A model generated the notes under the pieces. That model was not told where the DNA came from. It saw only the letters and a list, made by a program, of their open reading frames with translations, and searched no databases. The position numbers and the translations under genes are program-made. A stretch of DNA of 64,000 nucleotides. It comes from Oscillospiraceae bacterium (GTDB lineage: Bacteria; Bacillota; Clostridia; Oscillospirales; Ruminococcaceae). Shown here in pieces: positions 33,807-43,446 of this stretch; the stretch's first letter is position 1, and each line of letters opens with the position of its first letter. The stretch is from contig JAQXHC010000012.1 in assembly GCA_029007035.1 (NCBI GenBank), positions 31,438 through 95,437 on the forward strand. The letters run 5' to 3'.

Positions 33807-33835
33807 ATTATATCACATTTCTACATTTATTTCAA
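33807..33835 (-). promoter_or_regulatory. Promoter of the maf operon
   Basis: Minus strand TTGAAA, 17 bp, TATAAT with TGA before the -10. It lies about 30 bp upstream of the start codon, with AGGAGG between. Confidence 0.78.
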
Positions 33836-33889
33836 GTGTTTTTGCTTCTCAGACTGAATAAGTTACTTCACAAAAATAAAGTATATCCA

Positions 33890-33918
33890 TTGACAAATTA
33901 TCAGAAATAGTATATAAT
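33890..33918 (+). promoter_or_regulatory. Promoter of glmS
   Basis: TTGACA, 17 bp, TATAAT. The leader is about 95 bases, too short for a glmS ribozyme, and I see none of its conserved parts. Confidence 0.82.
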
Positions 33919-34018
33919 ATAAATGATTATTTCAGGTAATCGAAGAAACCTGTTTTATAATAATATTTTAAACAGTTTCAAAAAATAAACAATGTTGCTT
34001 CAATACGGAGGATTAATT

Positions 34019-35857
34019 ATGTGCGGAATAGTAGGATTTACAGGTACAGCTCAGGCTGCCCCAATACTCCTTGACGGACTTTCCAAGCTCGAATACAGAG
34101 GCTATGACTCAGCCGGAATTGCCGTTCGTGACGGCAGCGGTGATACGGAAATTGTTAAGGCAAAAGGAAAATTAAAGGTTCTTGCTGAAATGACCAACGA
34201 AGGAATGGCTGTTAAGGGAAACTGTGGTATCGGTCATACTCGCTGGGCAACTCACGGCGAACCTTCAACTCTTAATGCTCACCCACACTCAAGCGACGAC
34301 AATAATGTTGTTGGTGTACATAACGGTATTATCGAAAACTATCAGGAGCTTCGCGAAAAGCTTACCAAAAGCGGATATACTTTTAAATCACAGACTGATA
34401 CCGAAGTCGCAGTTAAACTTATCGACTACTATTATAAAAAATATAACCTCGGACCTGTCGATGCTCTTGCACGTTCTATGATGAGAATTAGAGGTTCGTA
34501 TGCGCTTGCCGTTTTGTTCAATGATTATCCCGGTGAAATCTACACCGCCCGCAAGGACAGCCCGATGATTATCGGTATTACAGACGGAGAAACCTATGTT
34601 GCATCCGACGTTCCGGCAATACTTAAATACACCCGCAATGTTTATTATATCGGCAATCACGAGATCGCCAGGCTCGAAAAAGGCTCTGTTACATTCTATA
34701 ATATCGACCGCGACGTTATTGAAAAAGAACTGACCGAAATCAAATGGGACGCGGAAGCGGCGGAAAAGGGCGGATACGAGCACTTTATGCTCAAGGAAAT
34801 CCACGAACAGCCAAAGGTCGTCCGTGATACTATAAATTCTGTTGTTAAAGACGGTGTTATCAACTTCGGCGATTCGGGTCTTACCGATGAAGAAATGAAG
34901 AAAATAAGTCAGATCTATATTGTCGCCTGCGGCTCTGCTTACCACGTAGGAATGGCTGCACAGTATGTTATCGAGGACCTTACTTCTATTTCAGTAAGAG
35001 TTGAGCTTGCTTCCGAATTCAGATATCGACATATGAAACTCGCTGAAAACAGCCTTGTTATCATCATAAGCCAGTCTGGCGAAACGGCTGACAGTCTTGC
35101 CGCTCTCCGAGAAGCAAAAGATAAGGGAATAAAAACTCTTGGCATCGTTAATGTTGTCGGCTCATCGATTGCCCGCGAAGCTGATAATGTTTTCTATACC
35201 CTTGCAGGTCCTGAAATTTCTGTTGCAACGACAAAGGCATACAGCACTCAGCTAATTGCGTGCTATATGCTTGCTATGCAGCTTGCTAAGGCAAGAGAAG
35301 AAATATCAGACGAAAAGTATGACGAGCTTATCAAGGCTCTTTATAAGATTCCTGATAAAATCGAAAAAATCCTTGATGATAAGGAGCGTATTCAGTGGTT
35401 TGCAAATAAGCTTGCAGGAGCAAAGGACGCATTCTTTATCGGACGCGGAATCGACTATGCCATAAGCCTTGAAGGCAGCCTTAAAATGAAAGAGATCAGC
35501 TATATTCATTCCGAGGCATACGCCGCCGGTGAACTTAAACATGGTCCTATCAGCCTTATTGAGGATGGAATTCTCGTCATAAGCGTGCTTACTCAGCAGG
35601 ATCTCTACGAAAAAACCGTAAGCAATATGGTGGAAGTTAAAAGCCGCGGTGCATCGCTTATGGGACTCACTACATATGGCAATTACAGTATTGAAGACAC
35701 TGCCGACTTTACCGTATATATTCCGAAAACTGACCCGCATTTTGCCGGAAGTCTTGCGGTAATTCCGCTTCAGCTTCTTGGGTATTATGTATCGGTCGCC
35801 AAGGGCTACGATGTTGATAAGCCGAGAAATCTCGCTAAAAGCGTTACTGTTGAATAA
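34019..35857 (+). CDS. glmS: Glutamine-fructose-6-phosphate aminotransferase (isomerizing)
   Basis: 612 residues. It makes glucosamine-6-phosphate, the entry to UDP-GlcNAc and wall synthesis. The catalytic Cys directly follows the start Met (MCGIVGFTG), which fixes the start at 34019 behind TACGGAGG. The glutaminase half has GHTRWATHGEPS and HNGIIENY. Two SIS domains follow: VACGSAYHVGM with SQSGETADSLAAL, and IGRGIDYAISLEGSLKMKEISY, ending in the usual KSVTVE. It is monocistronic with its own promoter and terminator. RapZ, which in E. coli tunes glmS, is 14 kb away in this window, but no link can be inferred from sequence. Confidence 0.97.
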   Translation: MCGIVGFTGTAQAAPILLDGLSKLEYRGYDSAGIAVRDGSGDTEIVKAKGKLKVLAEMTNEGMAVKGNCGIGHTRWATHGEPSTLNAHPHSSDDNNVVGVHNGIIENYQELREKLTKSGYTFKSQTDTEVAVKLIDYYYKKYNLGPVDALARSMMRIRGSYALAVLFNDYPGEIYTARKDSPMIIGITDGETYVASDVPAILKYTRNVYYIGNHEIARLEKGSVTFYNIDRDVIEKELTEIKWDAEAAEKGGYEHFMLKEIHEQPKVVRDTINSVVKDGVINFGDSGLTDEEMKKISQIYIVACGSAYHVGMAAQYVIEDLTSISVRVELASEFRYRHMKLAENSLVIIISQSGETADSLAALREAKDKGIKTLGIVNVVGSSIAREADNVFYTLAGPEISVATTKAYSTQLIACYMLAMQLAKAREEISDEKYDELIKALYKIPDKIEKILDDKERIQWFANKLAGAKDAFFIGRGIDYAISLEGSLKMKEISYIHSEAYAAGELKHGPISLIEDGILVISVLTQQDLYEKTVSNMVEVKSRGASLMGLTTYGNYSIEDTADFTVYIPKTDPHFAGSLAVIPLQLLGYYVSVAKGYDVDKPRNLAKSVTVE

Positions 35858-35908
35858 AACATTATAAATCTCAGTCGTATCAGACAAGAAATGAGTTATA
35901 TTATACTT

Positions 35909-35946
35909 AAAGGCTGCGCAGAAATCCTAACGCAGCCTTTTCTTTT
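35909..35946 (+). terminator. Terminator of glmS
   Basis: The perfect stem AAAGGCTGCG / CGCAGCCTTT is followed by TCTTTTT. Confidence 0.9.
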
Positions 35947-36045
35947 TGTCATAAACTAATTTCAAATATAAAATAACAGAATAAAAACGTTTAAATATTT
36001 ACCGTTCTATTCGGAAATATAATGCCATTATTTATTTTTTAGTAA

Positions 36046-37245
36046 TCATGGAGAAATTACACTTTTGTCATTCCCATAAAGCTGTGCGAATCTTATATGT
36101 ATATGAATTTTTTCATCGGAATCAACACAATAACATTCAGGCAGCTCCGTCAGTTTTTCACTGCTTTCGGGATAGATCATTACAATTTCAGAACAATTGA
36201 ATTTCTGTGCATACGCATAAAGACGACACATATCATCCGCTGAAATATCGTTCTTCTTTTCAATTATCTGCCACCGTGTATCAACAATGCAGGACGGCTT
36301 TCCCTCGTCATAAATTACAATATCAGGCCGAAGTGTAAACATTTCAGGCTTGCTGAACAGGTATTCTCCATTGATTTGAGTTTTTACGGTTTTATGTACA
36401 TTCTTTTTTATCAATCCGGCAATATATGATTTGAAAACGTCTTCCATCGGGAAAAGCATAGCATATGCCACATATTTCCCGTGGTATTCCGAAAAGTTGT
36501 GGTTTTTAAGAAACAGCCTGCAAATGTTAAGTACAATGCTGTATTTTTTTGCATTCCGCGTATTAACACACTTTGAAAAATCGACATCATAGTCAGCCGA
36601 AAACTTTACATCATCAAGATATGCAAGAATCTGTTTGAGATTCTGTGAACTTCGGTGGCTTTTTGAAAGCTTCATCATCAGTGAAGCAGTGGATTTTATA
36701 AGGCGGTTTTCAGCTCTGTCGGGACTGAAAACGTCATGACGAACATAAAGCCGCTCTCTGTGAACCAGATTTTTTCGTATATTTTCAGCAAACAGAATAT
36801 TTCCCTGAACAGCAGTCATATTTTCCTCAACGCTGACATATCCGGATAAAAGTCCGCTCTTGATTATTTTCATACATTCACGGGCAAATACTGAGATAAA
36901 ATATTCCAGAAACGTTTCGTTCATATCAACCGTATCTCTGTCATTGTAAGGAATGCCGAGCAGTGCAGAAAGCATCTGATATACCAGTTTTTTCGGCTCT
37001 GAGAAACTTCCTGCTTTCTTTCCCGCAAGCTTCGGAAGTATTTCAATAACAGTTCCGTCATTAAGTTTGACAATTCCGACATAATTTGCAGCTTTTATGA
37101 CTTTTTCGCCGTTTTCAATGACAGGCCGCATAACGGAATTGTTTCGCAGAGCAAAATCTTCAAGCATTTCAAACAGTTTTCGGTTTTCTGAGGTCAGTTT
37201 CAGAATAGTTTCTGATTCGCATATTGTAATAAGATTTGTATTCAT
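36046..37245 (-). CDS. mcrC: McrC-like subunit of a type IV restriction system
   Basis: 399 residues. McrC is the nuclease subunit that joins the McrB ring and cuts modified DNA. N-terminal: ENRKLFEMLEDFALRN, then YVGIVKLNDGTVIEILPKL, the usual McrC opening. Middle: conserved RENRLIKSTASLMMKL-like helix. The C-terminal nuclease fold reads LRPDIVIYD, then CIVDTRWQI, then a helix with ADDMCRLYAYAQKF and IVMIYP. In McrC homologues the second strand is D-(T/A)-K; here the Lys is Arg (codon CGG), so cleavage may be impaired. Start: ATG 37245 follows GGAG, one base after the mcrB stop. The pair is a standalone defence unit without other restriction genes nearby. Confidence 0.85.
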   Translation of the reverse strand: MNTNLITICESETILKLTSENRKLFEMLEDFALRNNSVMRPVIENGEKVIKAANYVGIVKLNDGTVIEILPKLAGKKAGSFSEPKKLVYQMLSALLGIPYNDRDTVDMNETFLEYFISVFARECMKIIKSGLLSGYVSVEENMTAVQGNILFAENIRKNLVHRERLYVRHDVFSPDRAENRLIKSTASLMMKLSKSHRSSQNLKQILAYLDDVKFSADYDVDFSKCVNTRNAKKYSIVLNICRLFLKNHNFSEYHGKYVAYAMLFPMEDVFKSYIAGLIKKNVHKTVKTQINGEYLFSKPEMFTLRPDIVIYDEGKPSCIVDTRWQIIEKKNDISADDMCRLYAYAQKFNCSEIVMIYPESSEKLTELPECYCVDSDEKIHIHIRFAQLYGNDKSVISP

Positions 37246-37246
37246 T

Positions 37247-39016
37247 TTATTCTCCGCTGCCATATCTGTATATGTTGATAAAATGCTCGGGTTTCCAGTC
37301 AGACGGATTGCCTATTCGGTAGATTTTCTGATCGGAATCATAGCTCCTTATATACTTAGGCGTTATACATTCAATGAATGTATTATCATCATTCAGAATC
37401 AGTTTGATTTTCTCGTAATCGTCGAAGAAATATTCCTGCAAAAGCGGTATTATTTTCGTATTGAAAATATTTCTGAGAGCATCAAGGCTCGAAACAGAGC
37501 CGTTTTTGCCCATGAAATAAGCATGACCGATGGCGTGCTCACGGTCGTAATAATACTCAATCCGCTGATTTATTGCCGTCAGCATTTCGCAGAGATCAAT
37601 ATCTCCGCACTTTCCAAGAAGCTCAGGCAAAGGCATCATTTCAATAAAATCAAAGCGTCGTCTCAGTGCAGTGTCGATCATTGCTATTGAACGGTCGGCC
37701 GTGTTCATTGTGCCGAGAATATACAAGTTTTCCGGCACGGAAAATTCAGTCTGCGAGTACGGAAGAACGGCAGTTGTACCGCGTTTTGAATCTTCGATCA
37801 AAGTGATAAGTTCTCCGAAGATTTTTGAGATGTTTCCTCGGTTTATCTCATCTATTATTGAAACATATCTTGAATTCGGATTCTTTCTTGCCTTTTCGCA
37901 AAGCGATTTGAAAACCCCGTCAAATGCACGGTAAACGATAGTTGTTTCCGAATGTGCGGTGCTTGTCTCATTGCCGTATTTATCAACAACAATCGGGCGT
38001 ATTCCCTCAACAAATTCCTCATAACTGAACGACTGATGAAATGTGGTGAATTTAATATGACCACTGCTTACATAGCTGTCATATCTCTCCCTGATATCGC
38101 TGTATTTAGCATCATCTGCTATCCTTTTGCCTTCTATTATTCCAACGGCATACTTTACTATATTATATGTTTTACCTGTTCCGGGAGGGCCGTAAAGTAT
38201 CTGATTAAGCGAACAGTCTGCAGGTGCAGCAATAACTTTTCTGACGGTTCTGCCATCCTTTTCCGATACGATTTCTTCGGTTTTTCCGGTTAACCTGTTC
38301 CTCGCCATATCAAATACGCGGTAATTTTTAAATTTAAAGTTGGTATCACGGAATTTTCTGATTCTGCGGCAGTTGACTATATAAAATGCAATGTTTGACT
38401 TGTCCGTCAGTTCAATTTCTGCCGATTCATAAAATTCTCCGTATCCATTGTTTTCGCATATTATCGGGAATGTAAACGGCTTTAGGCAATGAAGAATTCT
38501 TGATGCAATATCAATTTGCATTCCTGCGTCTTTCAGCTTTACGTTCAGTGTTTTCAAAGCGCGGTCGAAAATTTCTTCATCCTTCTCAATGCCAATAATA
38601 TCAACACACAGATTTATGAACGCCTGAATCGATTCTGTGTTTGAAGCAAGCTTGCTTTCCTTAAATGAGCGGAAAGATTCGGCAAATTCGGTCTCTTCGC
38701 TGAGTACTGTATGGGTATAAAGCTTTTTTGATGCTGTACTCCAGATTCTGTCAAGGGACCTGCCTAAAAGCATCTTATCATTATGAAGAAGATGGCTTTT
38801 CTGGATACGCTCTTTCCTGGAATCAGAACCACGCTTTGTATCTCCGAGGGACAGCGAATATATCAAATCAAGGTCGTTATAATCAAGAACGGTATATTTT
38901 CGCAGATTTGAGTAAAACCTGATTACCTCGCGGACAGATTTATATGTTCCGTCAAACTCATCGGGAATTATTTCGTTTTCTTTTTTTAGTTTTAATACTA
39001 TTTCCTGTTGTTCCAT
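37247..39016 (-). CDS. mcrB: McrB-like AAA+ GTPase of a type IV restriction system
   Basis: 589 residues. The N-terminal ~270 residues have no motif I know; this part normally reads the modified base and here is the specificity domain. The AAA+ domain from about 290 has Walker [13 protein letters not shown], a [17 protein letters not shown] segment typical of McrB, Walker [21 protein letters not shown] and [19 protein letters not shown] with the sensor and Arg finger. It would translocate DNA with GTP. Start: ATG 39016 follows GAGGC; the upstream frame to 39169 contains the promoter and is rejected. It is one base ahead of mcrC. Confidence 0.9.
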   Translation of the reverse strand: MEQQEIVLKLKKENEIIPDEFDGTYKSVREVIRFYSNLRKYTVLDYNDLDLIYSLSLGDTKRGSDSRKERIQKSHLLHNDKMLLGRSLDRIWSTASKKLYTHTVLSEETEFAESFRSFKESKLASNTESIQAFINLCVDIIGIEKDEEIFDRALKTLNVKLKDAGMQIDIASRILHCLKPFTFPIICENNGYGEFYESAEIELTDKSNIAFYIVNCRRIRKFRDTNFKFKNYRVFDMARNRLTGKTEEIVSEKDGRTVRKVIAAPADCSLNQILYGPPGTGKTYNIVKYAVGIIEGKRIADDAKYSDIRERYDSYVSSGHIKFTTFHQSFSYEEFVEGIRPIVVDKYGNETSTAHSETTIVYRAFDGVFKSLCEKARKNPNSRYVSIIDEINRGNISKIFGELITLIEDSKRGTTAVLPYSQTEFSVPENLYILGTMNTADRSIAMIDTALRRRFDFIEMMPLPELLGKCGDIDLCEMLTAINQRIEYYYDREHAIGHAYFMGKNGSVSSLDALRNIFNTKIIPLLQEYFFDDYEKIKLILNDDNTFIECITPKYIRSYDSDQKIYRIGNPSDWKPEHFINIYRYGSGE

Positions 39017-39053
39017 AATGTATATGCCTCGCGATTTATAATGTATTGTCATA

Positions 39054-39082
39054 ATTATATCATAAAAGTCAACATATGTCAA
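39054..39082 (-). promoter_or_regulatory. Promoter of mcrBC
   Basis: Minus strand TTGACA, 17 bp, TATAAT with TGA before the -10, 38 bp upstream of the start. A second TTGACT lies inside the spacer but is too close to the -10 to count. Confidence 0.78.
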
Positions 39083-39174
39083 TAATATTTGTGCATTTAA
39101 TCTTTGAAATGTATTTTCTATATTATAAAAAACAGTTATCATTATCATCAAATAAAATATGACTCTCAAAACTA

Positions 39175-39203
39175 AAATAAAAAGGCCGATGAAGCATCGA
39201 CCT
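39175..39203 (-). terminator. Terminator of the first AraC regulator gene
   Basis: On the minus strand AGGTCGATG-CTT-CATCGGCCT, followed by TTTTTATTTTAG. One pair is G-T. It is about 90 bp after the stop codon. Confidence 0.8.
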
Positions 39204-39290
39204 CATAATTTATATAATTAACGTATTTGTATCAAAAAACCTTGAATTATTTATTTCCGCTGAGCTTTATCCATATATTTAATTTGGATT

Positions 39291-40181
39291 TCACGGCTGT
39301 CTTAAAGCATTTCCCGGAACATCAGCTCCTTTTTTTCTGTATTCAAGCGGTGTGCATCCTGTTAATTCTCTGAACTTTCTTATAAAATAGCTTGTATTTT
39401 CAAAACCTGAATTCACTGCAATTTCAGTCACAGACATAGGAGTTGAAAGCAGAAGAATACACGCGTGTTCTATACGCAGACCTGTCATGTATTTCACAAA
39501 GCTTCGGCCAAAATGTTTAGTAAAGTATGCACTGAAATAGTTTGGTGACATACAAATATATCTGGATATCTCCGCAACGGTTATATCTTCGCTGAGATGT
39601 GCATCAAGATATTCAAGAAGCCGCTTGCAGGTGTCGGTATCTTTTTCAATTATTTTGCTGCCTGATAACAAGTTGTATCTTATCAGTATACAGATTATTT
39701 CGTAAAGAGATATTTTTACTGCCAGCTCCCAGCCGGGATTTTTTTCGTGATAAAAATTAATCATTCCGGAAAATGTCCGCCTTATCTCCTCATTTATCGG
39801 ACTGTCACTTCGTATCACCTGAGGAAAACGCAGACTGCCTTTCAGGAGAGGTTCAATATAAAAGCTTTGTGATTTGTCTTTATATGCAAAAAGAAGAGAT
39901 TTCAGTGAAAAAACACAGGCATCATACTCGGTTGAAGATGTAAGACCGGCATATTGATGTATTTGCTGCGGATTGACAAATGCTGCGTCTCCAGCATTGA
40001 GAATAATCCTTACTCCGTCTGCAATAAATTCCGTTTCTCCTGATTTTATTATTACTATTTCTGCCTCTTCGTGCCAATGACAGGGTACAAAAATATTACT
40101 TTTTTCGGTTTTCATACAGTAATGCTCAAAGGGAAAAACGGAACTTCCGTGCAGTCTTTTTTCTCTCAGTCGGTCAATCAT
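39291..40181 (-). CDS. AraC family transcription regulator (cupin plus double HTH), next to GH31
   Basis: 296 residues. The N-terminal ~120 residues form a cupin sensor (FVPCHWHEEAEIVIIKSGE, GDAAFVNPQQIHQY). The C-terminal ~100 residues hold two helix-turn-helices: ITVAEISRYICMSPNYFSAYF and MSVTEIAVNSGFENTSYFIRKF, then TPLEYRKK. It is divergent from the GH31 gene, which it probably activates in response to a sugar. Start: ATG 40181 follows AGAGGTGA; the GTG at 40190 overlaps that site. Its own terminator follows. Confidence 0.9.
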   Translation of the reverse strand: MIDRLREKRLHGSSVFPFEHYCMKTEKSNIFVPCHWHEEAEIVIIKSGETEFIADGVRIILNAGDAAFVNPQQIHQYAGLTSSTEYDACVFSLKSLLFAYKDKSQSFYIEPLLKGSLRFPQVIRSDSPINEEIRRTFSGMINFYHEKNPGWELAVKISLYEIICILIRYNLLSGSKIIEKDTDTCKRLLEYLDAHLSEDITVAEISRYICMSPNYFSAYFTKHFGRSFVKYMTGLRIEHACILLLSTPMSVTEIAVNSGFENTSYFIRKFRELTGCTPLEYRKKGADVPGNALRQP

Positions 40182-40190
40182 TGAATTCAC

Positions 40191-40414
40191 CTCTCAAAGC
40201 TGATTAAAACCGTGCGCGACAGCATAGATAAGATATTTCCGTGCAATATTACGGGAAATACGCAAGCAAGCAGCGTGCCGGACCGTAAGACATGGTTTGA
40301 TCAGCAATTCTAAGAATCGTTATATTTTTTCCAATAAAAATTATAGAAAATAATTGAAATATAGTATATTATAATTATAACAGCGTACGCATAAAAAATC
40401 AAGGAGGAATCAAC
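40191..40414. promoter_or_regulatory. Divergent control region between AraC-1 and GH31
   Basis: 224 bp. A -10 TATAAT at 40370-40375 lies 39 bp upstream of the GH31 start, but I find no good -35, which would suit activator-dependent transcription. A small palindrome ATTCT-A-AGAAT lies at 40307-40317. The half closest to GH31 is very AT-rich. No catabolite-response element is obvious. Confidence 0.45.
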
Positions 40415-42388
40415 ATGATAAAAAAATATACATTCGGAAATCCTATTGAGACAAATGCAACGGTAATTGATATTTCGGAAACCAAGGGGACGCTTGAATT
40501 CTTTGAACGCGATAACAACACTTTTATATTAAGACTTGCTGAAAATGATATCGTATACGGGCTTGGTCAGCAGGTTCGCGGACTGAACAAGCGCGGCTGG
40601 AAATATGCAAGCAATAACCTTGATAATCCCAACCATGAGGAGGATACGCTTTCTCTTTACGGAACACACAATTTCATTATCATTTCCGGTGACAGTCTGT
40701 TCGGCGCATTTTTTGACTACGCAGGTATTATCACCTTTGACATCGGTTATACGCACAGAAATTTGCTTACTGTTACACCCGATGATGACAATCTTGATGT
40801 TTACATTATCACAGGAGAAAATGAAACCGATATTGTAAGGCAATTCAGAAATCTTACCGGAAGAAGTTATGCTGCTCCGAAATGGGCGTTCGGATACGGT
40901 CAGAGCCGATGGGGATATAAAAATGCCGATGATGTACGCGCCGTAGCTGAAAGCTACAGAAATAACAATATTCCTATCGACTCAATTTATCTCGATATTG
41001 ACTATATGGAACGATACAAGGATTTCACAGTTGACAACGATGCTTTTCCGGATTTCAGCGGACTTACTGCTGAGATGAAAAAACAGGGAATCCGCCTTGT
41101 TCCTATTATTGATGCAGGAGTTAAAATTGAGGATGGCTACGACGTTTACGAGGAAGGTGTAAAGCAAAACTATTTCTGCAAGGATGCTGACGGAAATGAT
41201 TTCGTTGCCGCTGTATGGCCCGGAAGAGTCCACTTTCCCGATGTGCTCAACAGTGACGCCCGGAAGTGGTTCGGAGAAAAATACGATTTTCTTATAAAAC
41301 AGGGAATTGAAGGTTTTTGGAACGACATGAACGAGCCAGCAATTTTCTACACTGAAAAGCGCCTTGAATCCTCAATTGAAAAAATCAATGAGCTTGCAAA
41401 AACGAACATGGGTATAAATGAATATTTTGAGCTTAAAGATGCAGTAAATTCTCTCGCAAACAATCCGGACGATTACAAGCTTTTTTACCATAATATTGAC
41501 GGAAAAAAAGTTCGTCATGACAAAGTTCATAATCTCTTCGGATTCAACATGACAAGAGCCGCTTCGGAAGCTTTTGACAAAATCTGCCCCAATAAGCGTA
41601 TTCTGATGTTTTCCCGTTCATCATGCGCAGGTATGCACCGTTACGGAGGTATGTGGCAGGGTGACAATAAATCATGGTGGTCGCATCTGCTGATGAATAT
41701 TCAGATGACCTGCAATCTGAACATGGTTGGTTTCCTCTATACCGGCGCGGATATGGGTGGTTTCGGATGCGATACAACAGAAGATCTGATGCTGCGCTGG
41801 CTTCAGTTTTCACTGTTTACTCCCCTTATGAGAAATCATTCTGCTCTCGGAACAAGAGAACAGGAAGTTTACCGATTTGATAATATGGAAAGCTGCCGCA
41901 AAATGATTGAAATTCGCTACGCTCTTATTCCATATCTTTACAGTGAATATATGAAAGCCGTTCTGAATGACGATATGATGTTCCGTCCTCTCGGATTCGA
42001 ATTCCACGACAAATTTTCACGTAATACCGAAGATCAGCTGCTTCTCGGAAACGAAATAATGCTCGCTCCTGTCTACACACAGAACGCTGAAGGAAGATAT
42101 GTCTGGCTGCCGGAAGAAATGATGTTTGTGAGAATGCGCAGCCTCAATGATTACGAAACAGAGATTCTTCCGTCAGGTCATCACTATATTTCCGCAAAGC
42201 TTGATGAACTTGTATTCTTTATCCGCAGAAACAAAGCGATTCCGCTGTGTTCGGCTGCACGCTGCACTGACGAAATCGATATGAGCACTCTTCATCTTTT
42301 CGGATACGAAAACAGCTCCTATGAGCTTTATGATGATGACGGGATCTCCAAAAACATAAGCAGGGAAAATATCAGTACTATCATATAA
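40415..42388 (+). CDS. GH31 family alpha-glucosidase
   Basis: 657 residues, no signal peptide, so intracellular. The beta-sandwich N-terminus reads YGLGQQVRGLNKRGWKY; the barrel has FGYGQSRWGY and SIYLDIDYMERYKDFT; the nucleophile Asp is in GFWNDMNEPAIF near residue 310; the acid/base is in GGMWQGDN near 425; then MGGFG and PLMRNHSALGTREQE. The C-terminal Y-D-D-D-G-I-S domain is short. Alpha-glucosidases and alpha-xylosidases share these motifs, so the substrate could be maltose-type, isomaltose-type or other alpha-glucosides. The stop codon is one base from the convergent AraC-2 stop, so no separate terminator fits between. Confidence 0.92.
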   Translation: MIKKYTFGNPIETNATVIDISETKGTLEFFERDNNTFILRLAENDIVYGLGQQVRGLNKRGWKYASNNLDNPNHEEDTLSLYGTHNFIIISGDSLFGAFFDYAGIITFDIGYTHRNLLTVTPDDDNLDVYIITGENETDIVRQFRNLTGRSYAAPKWAFGYGQSRWGYKNADDVRAVAESYRNNNIPIDSIYLDIDYMERYKDFTVDNDAFPDFSGLTAEMKKQGIRLVPIIDAGVKIEDGYDVYEEGVKQNYFCKDADGNDFVAAVWPGRVHFPDVLNSDARKWFGEKYDFLIKQGIEGFWNDMNEPAIFYTEKRLESSIEKINELAKTNMGINEYFELKDAVNSLANNPDDYKLFYHNIDGKKVRHDKVHNLFGFNMTRAASEAFDKICPNKRILMFSRSSCAGMHRYGGMWQGDNKSWWSHLLMNIQMTCNLNMVGFLYTGADMGGFGCDTTEDLMLRWLQFSLFTPLMRNHSALGTREQEVYRFDNMESCRKMIEIRYALIPYLYSEYMKAVLNDDMMFRPLGFEFHDKFSRNTEDQLLLGNEIMLAPVYTQNAEGRYVWLPEEMMFVRMRSLNDYETEILPSGHHYISAKLDELVFFIRRNKAIPLCSAARCTDEIDMSTLHLFGYENSSYELYDDDGISKNISRENISTII

Positions 42389-42389
42389 T

Positions 42390-43250
42390 TCACTTTGAAT
42401 TTGTGACAATCAGATTTTTATTTCTCCATTCTCTGGGTGAAATTCCGTAGAAATTCCTGAATGCTCTTGAAAAATGAAGTGAATTGTTATATCCGACTGC
42501 CTGTCCTATATCGGCGATTGAAAGTCTTGTCAGCTTTAGAAGTTCCTCAGCCTTTGACATCCGAAAACTCATCAGAAAGTCCTGTGGAGACTTCCCTACC
42601 GCTTCCTTGAATATCTTTCCGAAATAGCTTCGGTTAAGTCCGCATACAGCAGCAATATCTTCGACAGTTATATTGTTCTGAAAATTATGTTCGATATATT
42701 CAATCGCTTCATGGATATAAAAATCCCTCAGCCGGCTTCCGCTTGCAATCTGAAGTCCGGCTGCTGAACGGACAAGATAATCAAGGAAAAGATATAAATG
42801 CCCGATCAAATGAAACGGTGAAGAATCGGAGTTTTCAACAATGTACAGCATTTCCTCTTTCATTTTCTCACGAAGTTCTTTCATCCGTGCGTGATATACG
42901 GGTGTATTCTCAGTGAATCCTGCCATTTCAAGCATACCTCTTGCACGTATTCCATCAAACTCGATCCAGACGTATTCCCATGGCATATCCTTGTCTGCAA
43001 TATAAGTTGTGATCTGATTCGGAAATATCATAAACCCTTGCATACTCTTTATTTTATATGTTTGAGTTACGCCTTTTGAATCGTCAGCCAGCAGAGTTCC
43101 CGTGCCTGAAAGAACATAGTGAAAAAGGAAATGATTTCTCGCTGCCGGTCCAAATGAGTGTGCAGCATTGCAGCGTTCCCTGCCAAACTGAAACAGTCCA
43201 AGATCGACAAAATTTTCATTCGGAAATACAGAAAACATCAGGTTATTCAT
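42390..43250 (-). CDS. AraC family transcription regulator next to the sugar import operon
   Basis: 286 residues. An N-terminal cupin-like sensor (FLFHYVLSGTGTLLADD, FMIFPNQITTYIAD) leads to two C-terminal helix-turn-helices: ITVEDIAAVCGLNRSYFGKIF and LSIADIGQAVGYNNSLHFSRAF, then GISPREWRNKN. This layout is the MsmR/RafR type. It is divergent from the sugar-binding protein gene and is the likely raffinose- or galactoside-responsive activator of that operon. Start: ATG 43250 follows GGAGCTGAT; the longer frame to 43337 runs through its promoter. Confidence 0.9.
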   Translation of the reverse strand: MNNLMFSVFPNENFVDLGLFQFGRERCNAAHSFGPAARNHFLFHYVLSGTGTLLADDSKGVTQTYKIKSMQGFMIFPNQITTYIADKDMPWEYVWIEFDGIRARGMLEMAGFTENTPVYHARMKELREKMKEEMLYIVENSDSSPFHLIGHLYLFLDYLVRSAAGLQIASGSRLRDFYIHEAIEYIEHNFQNNITVEDIAAVCGLNRSYFGKIFKEAVGKSPQDFLMSFRMSKAEELLKLTRLSIADIGQAVGYNNSLHFSRAFRNFYGISPREWRNKNLIVTNSK

Positions 43251-43275
43251 ATTATCAGCTCCGTCATTTTTTATT

Positions 43276-43304
43276 ATTATATCATGAAACATACCATTAT
43301 GCAA
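43276..43304 (-). promoter_or_regulatory. Promoter of the second AraC gene
   Basis: Minus strand TTGCAT, 17 bp, TATAAT with TGA before the -10. Confidence 0.72.
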
Positions 43305-43366
43305 TATTAATTTCACGTAGCTGCTTAAAAGCGGCAAAATGATATAAAACCTCTTGAAAACTGCTA

Positions 43367-43395
43367 TTTACAAAACGTATTTTGGATGTTATACT
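43367..43395 (+). promoter_or_regulatory. Promoter of the raffinose-type operon with a palindrome in the spacer
   Basis: TTTACA, 17 bp, TATACT. The palindrome CAAAA-CGTA-TTTTG (43371-43384) begins in the last -35 bases and fills most of the spacer, so a repressor or the AraC protein bound there would control transcription. The start codon is 52 bp further. Confidence 0.65.
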
Positions 43396-43446
43396 ATAGT
43401 CAACATCATGAAAAAACATAATATTTTTTTAAAAGGAGGAATTAAG

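Noticed and set aside
33919..34018. glmS ribozyme upstream of glmS
   Set aside because: The leader is only about 95 bases and lacks the ribozyme core.
35941..36045. Terminator for mcrC in the gap to glmS
   Set aside because: The gap is AT-rich and I found no stem of useful length; mcrBC readthrough may stop at the reverse side of the glmS terminator, which lacks a good T-run on that strand.
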